From Faucicola osloensis_D (GTDB taxonomy: Bacteria > Pseudomonadota > Gammaproteobacteria > Pseudomonadales > Moraxellaceae), in NCBI GenBank assembly GCA_020041925.1, contig CP083409.1: 64,000 nucleotides of DNA, one strand, 5' to 3'. The notes below the pieces were generated by a model, which was not told the origin of the DNA, ran no database searches, and worked only from the letters and a program-made list of their open reading frames with translations. Each line of letters begins with the position of its first letter. Positions within the stretch are counted from its first letter, which is position 1. Below are positions 45,199 to 53,317 of the stretch, piece after piece. Made by a program: the position numbers and the translations under genes.

Positions 45199-46128
45199 TC
45201 AGTCATGTAATAGAAAAATAGGCGCGCTTAATGCTCTGGGAAACCTGAAAACAGCCTCATCTTGATAAAATGTTGGTACCACATTGTCATCACTATAGCC
45301 TGGGATACCCATCACAGGTAACGGCTGAAAGCTTTTGGAGGATAGCTTAATTGCATTATCCGCCAAATCTGGCATTGCCATTTGGTGGAATAGCTTAGCG
45401 ATTGCCGTATCAAGCTGGTTTCTTTGAGTCGCTATGGATTGCTCAAACCAACCCTCATCTACTAAAATCAGCAAGGTATGACTGGTGATATTTTTTCTTG
45501 GGTTAAGCAATTTTTCAAGCAGGGCATGACCAAATGGAAAAAAGGCAATGGTACGATGTTGAGCCAACCAATTGGCTCTATGCGTGACCAAAGCCGCGTG
45601 CCATTTAAATGCTTGTAATTGTTCAAGCAATAGTCTATCTGAACTCACCACAATGCCGCCATTTTCATCAAATACGGTTAACGCATTACGAAGCGCTGTT
45701 CTGGCGTTATGAATACCATGTCGCAAAATATCTTGGGCATGGAGTTCGTTAAATACTGCTTTAGCCTGCGGAAAATTCAGCCAAATTAAACCGTTCAGCA
45801 AATCATGGTGATTATCACGGGTTGGAATTTTCCCTGTCTTGGCAATAAAACTCTCATAAGCCTCACCCTCAGGCAAACACGCTTGGTCAACAAAGCGAAT
45901 CGGTAATTTTTCAAAATTGGCTATACGGCTGGCGTTTACATGCTCATATCTATCCAAACCAGCATTCAAAGTTTCAACAATATTGATAGCGTTGATAGCA
46001 GAGGCATGACCATGTGTTGAATGAGGATGTTTTGCGTCAAGCTTCAGAAAATTCGGAAAATAAGCCAAATAGTGATACCAAGGTTTATCAAAATCAATGC
46101 TGGCGCTTGTGGGGTGAATCGCTGACAT
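45199..46128 (-). CDS. DUF3025 family protein
   Basis: A 309-residue cytoplasmic protein of unknown function. The DUF3025 hallmark is visible as IPTRDNHHDLLNGLIWLNFPQAK near residue 105, followed by NARTALRNALTVFDENGGIVV and a region ending FFPFGHALLEKLL. The C-terminal part includes PVMGIPGYSDDN. The family is widespread in beta- and gammaproteobacteria. No partner gene is adjacent. Confidence 0.85.
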   Translation of the reverse strand: MSAIHPTSASIDFDKPWYHYLAYFPNFLKLDAKHPHSTHGHASAINAINIVETLNAGLDRYEHVNASRIANFEKLPIRFVDQACLPEGEAYESFIAKTGKIPTRDNHHDLLNGLIWLNFPQAKAVFNELHAQDILRHGIHNARTALRNALTVFDENGGIVVSSDRLLLEQLQAFKWHAALVTHRANWLAQHRTIAFFPFGHALLEKLLNPRKNITSHTLLILVDEGWFEQSIATQRNQLDTAIAKLFHQMAMPDLADNAIKLSSKSFQPLPVMGIPGYSDDNVVPTFYQDEAVFRFPRALSAPIFLLHD

Positions 46129-46428
46129 AAATACAATCTGACAATATAAGAATAAGAAAAATAAGCGTAGGCTGAACCAAAAATATTAGCACACTTTTGG
46201 TTAACCCCATGACAGATAATTACTACTTACCAATCATTACCACCCAATCATAGCTAATGATTTAGATACTGTTGACCTTAATTCATAAGGATATCGCGAT
46301 TTTTTGAATAGCATGCCTTGTATAACCTGTTTTGCATAATAAGCGATTTTTAGCACGTTGTTGCAAAACATCATATAATAAGATACAGTCATTCAAATTT
46401 TACCACCCAGTAGAAGTAGAGTTATTAC
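46129..46428. other. intergenic region upstream of the RDD gene
   Basis: A 300-base divergent intergenic stretch. A TATAAT at 46374-46379 is a plausible -10 for the RDD gene; no matching -35 was evident. Nothing else was recognised. Confidence 0.5.
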
Positions 46429-47373
46429 ATGCATATTTTTCTAGCTCGCAATAATGTGCAAGCCGGCCCTTATACCCTTGAACAACTCAATCAAATGCTT
46501 GCGACAGGGCAAGTGTTACTCACTGATTTGATGTGGCATCAAGGGATGGATAACTGGAACACAGTCAATGCGATGACGGATGGGCAATTTTTTTACCGTC
46601 CAACGATGGATGAAAGCTTGTCAGTGGATACCCACCAACGTGAGCAGCCCGCTTCTGATGAAGCAGATTATATTATTAACAACACGCCTAATCCTATATC
46701 GCCTTCAGAAGACTCTGAGAATGTTTGGGATCGGTATTCAGCGAATAACCCGCACAAATCCCCTACCCCTACCAAGGTCACATTGACCAAGAAACTTAGC
46801 TCGAACCAAGACATTGCCCATGCCAAAAAACAGTTAGACCTTGCCAGCATCGGTAGTCGTATCGCAGCAAAATTAGTAGATACCCTGCTTATGGTATTGG
46901 CGTCGTCGCCCCTGTTCATCTCCCTGTATAACAGCCCAAATTTTGATAAATTACTCAAATGGGCAGAAGCAGGACAAACCCGATTGACCTCTGCCCAGCA
47001 AATGGAACTCATGTCAGCGTTACCTGAGCATATATTGTTGTTGACCAATATTTTGGTATGGGGCTTGATGATTGCGCAAGTGCTATTATTGATGCGCCGT
47101 GGTCAGACTATCGGTAAGATGATAATGGGCATACGTATTTTGGATCGCCAATCCAATGCCATTCCTAGATTTTTTAACTTAATCATTATGCGTGGGTTAT
47201 TTACCACATTGGCTTACTCTTTATCGATTTTTGGTTTGGTTGTGTTAGTCGTTGATTTGGTCATGATGCTCACCAGCAAAGAGCGATTAAGCCTACATGA
47301 TAAAATCGCCAAAACTTATGTGGTACGTGCCGATGACACCCAAACCACGCCGCTTGCGTTAAAACCTGACTAA
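46429..47373 (+). CDS. GYF_2 and RDD domain membrane protein
   Basis: A 314-residue protein. The N-terminal 50 residues form a GYF_2 (DUF4339) domain (YTLEQLNQMLATGQVLLTD, MWHQGMDNWNTV), used in bacteria for protein contacts. A polar linker of about 80 residues follows, then an RDD domain with three to four transmembrane helices: ASIGSRIAAKLVDTLLMVL, GQTIGKMIMGIRILD and SKERLSLHDKIAKTYVV. Function is unknown. Its stop codon overlaps the stop of convergent trmB. Confidence 0.85.
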   Translation: MHIFLARNNVQAGPYTLEQLNQMLATGQVLLTDLMWHQGMDNWNTVNAMTDGQFFYRPTMDESLSVDTHQREQPASDEADYIINNTPNPISPSEDSENVWDRYSANNPHKSPTPTKVTLTKKLSSNQDIAHAKKQLDLASIGSRIAAKLVDTLLMVLASSPLFISLYNSPNFDKLLKWAEAGQTRLTSAQQMELMSALPEHILLLTNILVWGLMIAQVLLLMRRGQTIGKMIMGIRILDRQSNAIPRFFNLIIMRGLFTTLAYSLSIFGLVVLVVDLVMMLTSKERLSLHDKIAKTYVVRADDTQTTPLALKPD

Positions 47374-48008
47374 AGTGAATTAAAATCATCAAACCGTGTG
47401 GTATAACCATGCGGTTTTTTTATGGTCAGTTGCCAACACGCCTCGCCACGCGCTAGGTATTTCACCTCAAAATGCGTGCGTTCACTATGATTGGGTACTT
47501 GGTTTTTCTCCACCGGTACTTGCCAAACCGTCTGTGCTTTATGCTCAGCTTCATCAATATAATTTTCAATATTACTGGCAAGTATAAGCTCGCCACCTGA
47601 TTTTAACCGAGACAGTAACCACTCAAAAAACGGCATGTTAAGCCAGCGTTGGTTGGGGTTATGCGGCTCTGGATTGGGATAAAGAATAAACACCCCTGAT
47701 AAACTTTGGGCAGGTACAGCATGGGTGACCCAAGCAATGGCATCGGCATGAATAGTCGTTAAATTAGACAACTTTGCTTGATTCGCCATTTTTTGCATGG
47801 CTTGATATTTTTCTGCGGTACGTTCAATCGCGATGAGATGGGCATTGGCATTATCGCTGGCAAAACTCAGCGCATGCTTGCCTTTACCTGCACCGATTTC
47901 AACAAAAATGGCGGGTTGTTGCCAAAATGTTGCGGCAAATGGCTGAAAATCTCTGGGATGACGGATACGATCGGGTTGAAATGGTCTGGTAAATTGATGA
48001 CTTAGCAT
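47370..48008 (-). CDS. trmB: tRNA (guanine-N7-)-methyltransferase TrmB
   Basis: TrmB methylates G46 in the variable loop of many tRNAs with S-adenosylmethionine. The 212-residue protein has the SAM site FVEIGAGKGKHALSFA, then the family motif FILYPNPEPHNPNQRWLNMPFF (usual form: FPDPWpKkrH.KRR), and the C-terminal TH-FEVKYLARGE segment. The PDPWPK motif is altered to PNPEPHN, but the rest is normal. It is read toward the RDD gene and shares CTAA with it. Confidence 0.85.
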   Translation of the reverse strand: MLSHQFTRPFQPDRIRHPRDFQPFAATFWQQPAIFVEIGAGKGKHALSFASDNANAHLIAIERTAEKYQAMQKMANQAKLSNLTTIHADAIAWVTHAVPAQSLSGVFILYPNPEPHNPNQRWLNMPFFEWLLSRLKSGGELILASNIENYIDEAEHKAQTVWQVPVEKNQVPNHSERTHFEVKYLARGEACWQLTIKKPHGYTTRFDDFNSL

Positions 48009-48098
48009 GAACAGTCGCTTGATTCGCCCAAAAAAAAGGATTTATAGTATACTATGGCAAATAATCCGATACACCATTTTTCAGAATACCTTTTGTTT

Positions 48099-48311
48099 AT
48101 GTCTAAAACTGAGCACACCCCATCAAATGCACCTGTCAAAACTTATCCCTGTCCGCGCTGCGGCAAACCCACCGTTTGGGCAGATAACCCCACTAAGCCA
48201 TTTTGCAGTGCGCGCTGTAAGCTCATTGACTTAGGGGCATGGGCGAATGAGGACTATAAAGTCAGTGCAGAAGACACCCCGTTCAGTGACGAATTAGACG
48301 CTTTTAAATAA
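48099..48311 (+). CDS. yacG: DNA gyrase inhibitor YacG
   Basis: A small zinc protein known in E. coli to bind GyrB. It has the zinc ligands CPRC and, 16 residues on, CSARC, with the conserved FCSARCKLIDLGAWANEDYKV. ATG at 48099 gives 70 residues, close to the 65 of E. coli. An ATG at 48054 adds 15 residues but falls next to a TATAGTATACT that looks like a -10 element. Upstream it is divergent from trmB. Confidence 0.88.
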   Translation: MSKTEHTPSNAPVKTYPCPRCGKPTVWADNPTKPFCSARCKLIDLGAWANEDYKVSAEDTPFSDELDAFK

Positions 48312-48390
48312 CGTAGATTTGATTGGTTAGTGATTGCGCTAGCTATGATTTGCTAACTATGATTTGCTAACTAGGATTAAAGGAATCCCC

Positions 48391-49575
48391 ATGAGCTCTT
48401 ATTTACTCCCCACCTATAAACGCCAGCCCATTAGCTTTGTCAAAGGTCAAGGAAGTTATCTTTATACCGCTGACAGAACGCCGTATTTAGATGCGTTAAC
48501 AGGGATTGCTGTCTGTGGACTGGGTCATTGTCATCCGCGTGTCACTGCCGCGATTGCCGATCAAGCCGCAACGCTTGTGCATACCAGCAATCTTTTTGGT
48601 ATTGATTGGCAAGAGCGCGCGGGTGAAAAGTTATGCCAAGTCGCAGGCATGGATAAAGTATTTTTTGCCAATAGCGGTGCCGAGGCCAACGAAGCGGCAT
48701 TAAAGATGGCGCGACTGTTTGCATCAAATCGTGGGCAAACTCAAGCCAAAGTGATTGTGATGGAAAAATCGTTTCATGGACGTACCCTACTGACCGTATC
48801 CGCCACCGCAAATCCAATGGCTAGAGCTGGATTTTTTACCCTAGATGATGATTTTATTCGTGTGCCTTTTGGGGATATCGAAGCGATTAGCCAAGCGATT
48901 GCCGATAACGACAATGTTTGCGCTGTGATGCTTGAGCCTATCCAAGGTGAAAGTGGCGTCAATACTGCGACTAATGGCTTTGATTTTTTAACCCAAGTTC
49001 GCAAAGTTTGCGATGACAATGACTTACTAATGATTTTAGATGAAGTGCAAACGGGTAATGGTCGTACGGGGCGATACTTCGCTTATCAATATTCCTCCAT
49101 CAAACCTGATATTTTGACCACAGCAAAAGGGTTGGGTAATGGTTTTCCTGTGGGTGCGTGCATGACCAGCGCAAAAGCCAATGATATTTTTAGCTATGGC
49201 TCACACGGCTCAACGTATGGCGGTACGCCGCTTGCTTGCCGTGTGGTTAGTGAAGTGATTGATGTCATTGATGATGAAAATATGATGGCAACTACCCTTA
49301 GCAATAGCGCAGCATTGATTGAGCAAATCACCAGCGAGCTGGGTAGCCAAGGGGTTACTGTACGCGGAAAAGGCATGATGCTAGGGGTGGTGATGCCACA
49401 GGATCGCGGCATTGCATTTGATAGCTTGGTCGATAAAGCGCGTGACAATCATCATCTCATCATCAATGTGGCAGGCGGTAATGCCATTCGTTTATTGCCA
49501 CCGCTTAACATGAGTGCCGATGAAACCGTTCAAATCGGTGAGCGCCTCATTCACCTTATTCAATCAGCCATGTAG
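48391..49575 (+). CDS. argD: acetylornithine/succinyldiaminopimelate aminotransferase family
   Basis: A class III PLP-dependent aminotransferase of 394 residues, expected to act in arginine (and perhaps lysine) biosynthesis. It has FFANSGAEANEAALKMAR, SFHGRTLLTVSATAN, LEPIQGESGV, ILDEVQTGNGRTG and the PLP lysine in TTAKGLGNGFPVGA. ATG at 48391 has AAGGAAT five bases ahead. An unusual stretch of repeated GCTAACTATGATTTGCTAACTA precedes the start. No other arg gene is adjacent. Confidence 0.9.
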   Translation: MSSYLLPTYKRQPISFVKGQGSYLYTADRTPYLDALTGIAVCGLGHCHPRVTAAIADQAATLVHTSNLFGIDWQERAGEKLCQVAGMDKVFFANSGAEANEAALKMARLFASNRGQTQAKVIVMEKSFHGRTLLTVSATANPMARAGFFTLDDDFIRVPFGDIEAISQAIADNDNVCAVMLEPIQGESGVNTATNGFDFLTQVRKVCDDNDLLMILDEVQTGNGRTGRYFAYQYSSIKPDILTTAKGLGNGFPVGACMTSAKANDIFSYGSHGSTYGGTPLACRVVSEVIDVIDDENMMATTLSNSAALIEQITSELGSQGVTVRGKGMMLGVVMPQDRGIAFDSLVDKARDNHHLIINVAGGNAIRLLPPLNMSADETVQIGERLIHLIQSAM

Positions 49576-49595
49576 TTTTTTTTGATGGTAAAGTT

Positions 49596-49620
49596 AGCCG
49601 ATTAGTCAATATCGGCTTTC
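49596..49620 (+). terminator. terminator after argD
   Basis: AGCCGAT / ATCGGCT with an eight-base loop followed by TTCT. It is 20 bases past the argD stop and has a weak U-tract. Confidence 0.5.
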
Positions 49621-49697
49621 TCATCGCAAACTTGCCAGTCAACCGTTTGATTTTGACAAGATGATATAATAGCTGTGTTTTATATTGGGGTAATTTT

Positions 49698-50630
49698 ATG
49701 ACAACCATTGCTGTTTTTGGGCACAAAAAACCAGATACCGATGCTATCGTATCAACCATCGTCATGACTTATTGGCTCAATCAACAAGGTATAGATGCCA
49801 AAAGTTACCGCTTAGATGATACCAATCAAGAAACCAAATTTTTAATTGAACTTGCTAAAGTCCGATTACCAGAATTACTCACCCATCTTGAGCCTGCCCA
49901 ACCCGCTGCTTTAGTCGATCATAACGAAAGCCAGCAATCGATTGCCAATCTAGCAGACGCCCATATTTGTTACCTTGTCGACCATCATAAACTTGGTGAT
50001 TTGACCACTGCCGAACCTGCCTATATTCGATTTGAACCTGTCGGCTCTACCAGCACCATTTTATACCATATGTTTGTGGAAAAGAATTTGCTGATTTCTC
50101 AGCAAATGGCGACATTGATGGCAGGTGCAATCATTTCTGATACGCTTAATCTGACAGGTCCTACCACTACAGACAGTGACAAGCAAGCGTTACAAGCAGT
50201 CATCCACCTTGCAGGGATTCACGATATAAACAGCTTTGCCAATCAATTATTCGATGCAAAAAGCAATATCAGCGACTTAACGGATGATGCGTTAGTCACT
50301 ATCGATTATAAACAGTTTATTTTCTCGGGTAAAAAATGGGCAATCGCTAGTATCGAAACTGTTAAACCTGATGTGGTGTTGTCGCGCACCGATGGCATCC
50401 AACAAGCCAGTGAACTAATCCGCCAAAGAGATGGCTTGGATTATATACTAGTTATTATTGTTGATATTTTAAAACAGCAATCTTGGGCGGTTAGTAGCAA
50501 CGATGCACAAAATGAAATCATTGAGCAAGCATTTAATACCAGACTCAATGATAAATTGCTTGATTTAGGTAACTTGGTCAGCCGAAAAAAACAATTTGTG
50601 CCTACTTTAGAAGCATTTTATGCCCAATAG
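49698..50630 (+). CDS. ppaC: manganese-dependent inorganic pyrophosphatase (family II)
   Basis: A DHH-family enzyme of 310 residues that hydrolyses pyrophosphate with Mn2+ (or Co2+). Metal ligands are visible in GHKKPDTDAIVS (His, Asp, Asp), LVDHNES and LVDHHKLGD; the C-terminal DHHA2 domain carries the substrate-binding SRKKQ near residue 295. A TATAAT at about 49664 and GGGG before the start give it its own promoter and ribosome binding site. It converges on alx, a manganese exporter gene, sharing a terminator. Confidence 0.94.
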   Translation: MTTIAVFGHKKPDTDAIVSTIVMTYWLNQQGIDAKSYRLDDTNQETKFLIELAKVRLPELLTHLEPAQPAALVDHNESQQSIANLADAHICYLVDHHKLGDLTTAEPAYIRFEPVGSTSTILYHMFVEKNLLISQQMATLMAGAIISDTLNLTGPTTTDSDKQALQAVIHLAGIHDINSFANQLFDAKSNISDLTDDALVTIDYKQFIFSGKKWAIASIETVKPDVVLSRTDGIQQASELIRQRDGLDYILVIIVDILKQQSWAVSSNDAQNEIIEQAFNTRLNDKLLDLGNLVSRKKQFVPTLEAFYAQ

Positions 50631-50646
50631 TCAGTTTTTAATTCAC

Positions 50647-50677
50647 AAAAAAGGGCTAAATTGTTAGCCCTTTTTTT
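50647..50677. terminator. bidirectional terminator between ppaC and alx
   Basis: AAAAAAGGGCTAA / TTAGCCCTTTTTTT with a four-base loop, between convergent genes. Confidence 0.9.
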
Positions 50678-50692
50678 ATTCAAAAATATTTT

Positions 50693-51700
50693 TTATGCTT
50701 CAACTTTACCCAAATTCGGAAACTTTACCGATAAAATCGCTGTCACTGTTAGCACGGCGGCAATAAAGCCTAACGAGATAGCCATCGGCACATGGAAAAC
50801 ATCAAGCAATAGCATTTTGGCGCCAATAAACACCAAGATGACACTAAGCGCATAAGGCAATAAATGGAATTTATCCGCCAAACCCGATAACAAGAAGAAC
50901 ATCGCCCGTAGACCCAAAATAGCCAGCAAGTTTGCCGTTAAAACAATAAATGGGTCGGTAGTGACCGCAAAAATTGCAGGAATCGAATCCACCGCAAAAA
51001 TCACATCGGATAACTCGACTAAAATTAATACAACGGCCAACGGGGTAAAATATTTTACGCCATTTTTCACCAACACAAACCGCTCTTGACCTGATGCATC
51101 ATGGCTATCATCGCTGATTTTCAGATGTTTTTGTAAAAACTTATATAAGCCTGACTGCTTCGGGTCTTCTTGCTCATCGTGGTTTTGCCACATTTTTACA
51201 CCCGTGTACAGCAAAAATGCGCCAAAAATATATAAAATCCAGCTAAACTCCGTGACAAGCCAAGCCCCTGCAAAAATCATCACCGTCCGCATGACAATCG
51301 CACCAATCACCCCGTACAGTAAAATCTTCCGTTGCATCGCAGGCGACACCGCAAACGCCGCAAAAATCATTAACCATACAAAGACGTTATCAATGGCGAG
51401 CGATTTTTCCAGTAAATATCCTGTAAAAAACTCCCCTACTTTTTGAGTGGCGATAGCACCGCCAAAATTTTGTGATAGATACCACCATAGACCGCCTGCA
51501 AACAACACAGACACGCCCACCCAAATGGCACTCCAAATACCCGCTTGTTTCATCGAAACCGCTTCACCATTTTTTGGGGTTTTAAAGGTAAAAAAATCAA
51601 CCAATAACAGTATCGCTACGATAGCAAAGAACACGGCATACAGCATGGGACTGCCAATGCTCATGGGTTCTGTCATTTGATTCACTGCTGCAAGTAACAT
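50693..51700 (-). CDS. alx: TerC/Alx family membrane protein, probable Mn2+ exporter
   Basis: A 335-residue inner-membrane protein with about nine helices, very similar in layout to E. coli Alx. It has VDFFTF near the start, GYLLEKSLAIDNVFVWLMIF, YIFGAFLLYTGVKMW, VLILVELSDVIFAVDSIPAIFAVTTDPFIV and LGLRAMFFLLSGL. The acidic residues in the AIDN and ELSD/AVDS motifs are the likely metal site. E. coli Alx is under a manganese riboswitch and exports Mn2+; here a yybP-ykoY riboswitch lies upstream. The ATG has AAGGAG at the right distance. Confidence 0.93.
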   Translation of the reverse strand: MLLAAVNQMTEPMSIGSPMLYAVFFAIVAILLLVDFFTFKTPKNGEAVSMKQAGIWSAIWVGVSVLFAGGLWWYLSQNFGGAIATQKVGEFFTGYLLEKSLAIDNVFVWLMIFAAFAVSPAMQRKILLYGVIGAIVMRTVMIFAGAWLVTEFSWILYIFGAFLLYTGVKMWQNHDEQEDPKQSGLYKFLQKHLKISDDSHDASGQERFVLVKNGVKYFTPLAVVLILVELSDVIFAVDSIPAIFAVTTDPFIVLTANLLAILGLRAMFFLLSGLADKFHLLPYALSVILVFIGAKMLLLDVFHVPMAISLGFIAAVLTVTAILSVKFPNLGKVEA

Positions 51701-51774
51701 TATCGCTCCTTAGTATGCATTTACAAACTATGGCTGGCAATAAGTCAAAGGATTTTGGAAAAACGCTAAGCACA

Positions 51775-51950
51775 AAAAAACCTTGACTCACACCGACCAA
51801 ATATGTGGTTGTGTTAAGTCAAGGTCTGGCTTACTATTTGATAATTAGCTTAATATATGGCTAAAAAATAGCTGATTTACCGGTAAGCGGCTACTTACGT
51901 AATGACGATAAATCACAAACTGTTAAAGTGAGAAGTTACTCCCCTTGATA
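51775..51950 (-). promoter_or_regulatory. yybP-ykoY (Mn2+) riboswitch with terminator, controlling alx
   Basis: Read on the minus strand from about 51950: AAGGGGAGTAAC, then CGTCATTACG, then a paired region, and the 3' strand GCCAGACCTTGAC (51830-51819). These are conserved pieces of the yybP-ykoY aptamer. The last piece overlaps the 5' half of a strong terminator, CCTTGACTTAACACAACC / GGTCGGTGTGAGTCAAGG (51824-51781), followed by six T. Binding of Mn2+ would hold the GACCTTG strand in the aptamer and stop the terminator from forming, turning alx on. The terminator loop includes ACATATTT. Confidence 0.92.
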
Positions 51951-52100
51951 GCGATAATGTAGCAGATTAACGACCACTTATCAATTGAATTTATCAATCA
52001 GTAAATTTTGAATTTATTGTTTATGTTAGCTAGCGTATTTAGCGTTTAGACCGTTAATTAAATACTTTCCCCGTACAGTTAGGATGGTAAACTAACAACC

Positions 52101-53156
52101 ATGCGTAAAATTATTCATATCGATATGGATGCGTTCTTTGCCAGTGTTGAGCAACGGGATAATCCTGAGTTACAAGGTAAACCATTGGTCGTTGGCGGTG
52201 ATCCCAATGGGCGTGGTGTCGTCGCAGCAGCAAGTTATGAGATACGAAAGTTTGGTGTGCATTCTGCCATGTCATGCTATCGAGCGCGTCAGCTGTGCCC
52301 CCAAGCAATTTTTGTCAAACCACGCTTTGAGGTGTATCGTGAAGTTAGTGAGCAAATTCGTACCATCATGCACCAATATACGCCACTGGTCGAACCTTTA
52401 TCACTGGATGAGGCGTATCTAGATGTGACCGATAGCCCGTATGAAAAAAATTCTGCGACACTAATCGCCAATCGTATTCGCCAACAGATTTTGCAACAAA
52501 CGCAACTGACCGCTTCAGCAGGCGTGTCTTATAACAAAATGCTTGCCAAAATCGCGTCAGATTTAAATAAACCCAACGGTATTGCGGTGATTACACCTGA
52601 GCAAGGATTGGACTTTATCGCCAATTTACCGGTAAAAAAATTTCACGGGATTGGCAAAGCCACCGTCAAAATGTTGCATGACATGGGTATATTTACAGGA
52701 TTGGATTTACGCAATACCCCAGCGGACGTATTAAAACAACGCTTTGGCAAACGGGGTGATTTCTTTCACCAAATTGCCCACGGTATTGATAATCGAGAGG
52801 TTAAAGCTGAGCGCAACCATAAATCTGTCGGTTCCGAGACAACGTTTGTAAACAATACCATGGATGATAAAGTCATTGTGGTTGCCCTATATCGCGAAAA
52901 TAGCCAAGCGTTTAAAGATTTACAAAAAAAGCAGCGTTACGCTCGCACCATCACCATTAAAATCAAATACAGCGATTTTAGTGTGATTACCCGCTCTCAT
53001 AGTATTTCCTCCCATTTTGAACAAGAAGCTGATGCCCATTATTGGATTCAATGGCTATACGATCATACCCCAAAACTTTTACCTGTACGTTTGGTTGGGG
53101 TGACTTATTCAAATTTGTTGCAAGCTGAAGCCCCAACACAGATGCCATTATTGTAA
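52101..53156 (+). CDS. dinB: DNA polymerase IV (Y family)
   Basis: An error-prone translesion polymerase of 351 residues. It has HIDMDAFFASVEQRDNPELQG with the first catalytic Asp pair, the Tyr-rich GVVAAASYEIRKFGVHSAM, PLSLDEAYLDVT with the second catalytic Asp-Glu, ASAGVSYNKMLAKIASD, and the little-finger domain beyond residue 235. It ends QMPLL, which is a beta-clamp binding motif of the QxxLxL type. No LexA-box-like site was recognised upstream. Confidence 0.95.
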   Translation: MRKIIHIDMDAFFASVEQRDNPELQGKPLVVGGDPNGRGVVAAASYEIRKFGVHSAMSCYRARQLCPQAIFVKPRFEVYREVSEQIRTIMHQYTPLVEPLSLDEAYLDVTDSPYEKNSATLIANRIRQQILQQTQLTASAGVSYNKMLAKIASDLNKPNGIAVITPEQGLDFIANLPVKKFHGIGKATVKMLHDMGIFTGLDLRNTPADVLKQRFGKRGDFFHQIAHGIDNREVKAERNHKSVGSETTFVNNTMDDKVIVVALYRENSQAFKDLQKKQRYARTITIKIKYSDFSVITRSHSISSHFEQEADAHYWIQWLYDHTPKLLPVRLVGVTYSNLLQAEAPTQMPLL

Positions 53157-53233
53157 GGCACTAAAAGCCAAATTTTGCCAAGATATTTTTTAGCCAAACG
53201 TTCAAAAAATTTTATGTAAATGCTAACAACAGC

Positions 53234-53259
53234 AAAACCCTGCTATATTGCAGGGTTTT
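53234..53259. terminator. bidirectional terminator between dinB and acnB
   Basis: AAAACCCTGC / GCAGGGTTTT with a six-base loop, between convergent genes. Confidence 0.9.
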
Positions 53260-53317
53260 ACTTTATTGTTATCCTACTTAACTAAAATTAGATGAGCCTA
53301 ACTTAACTTAACGATGG

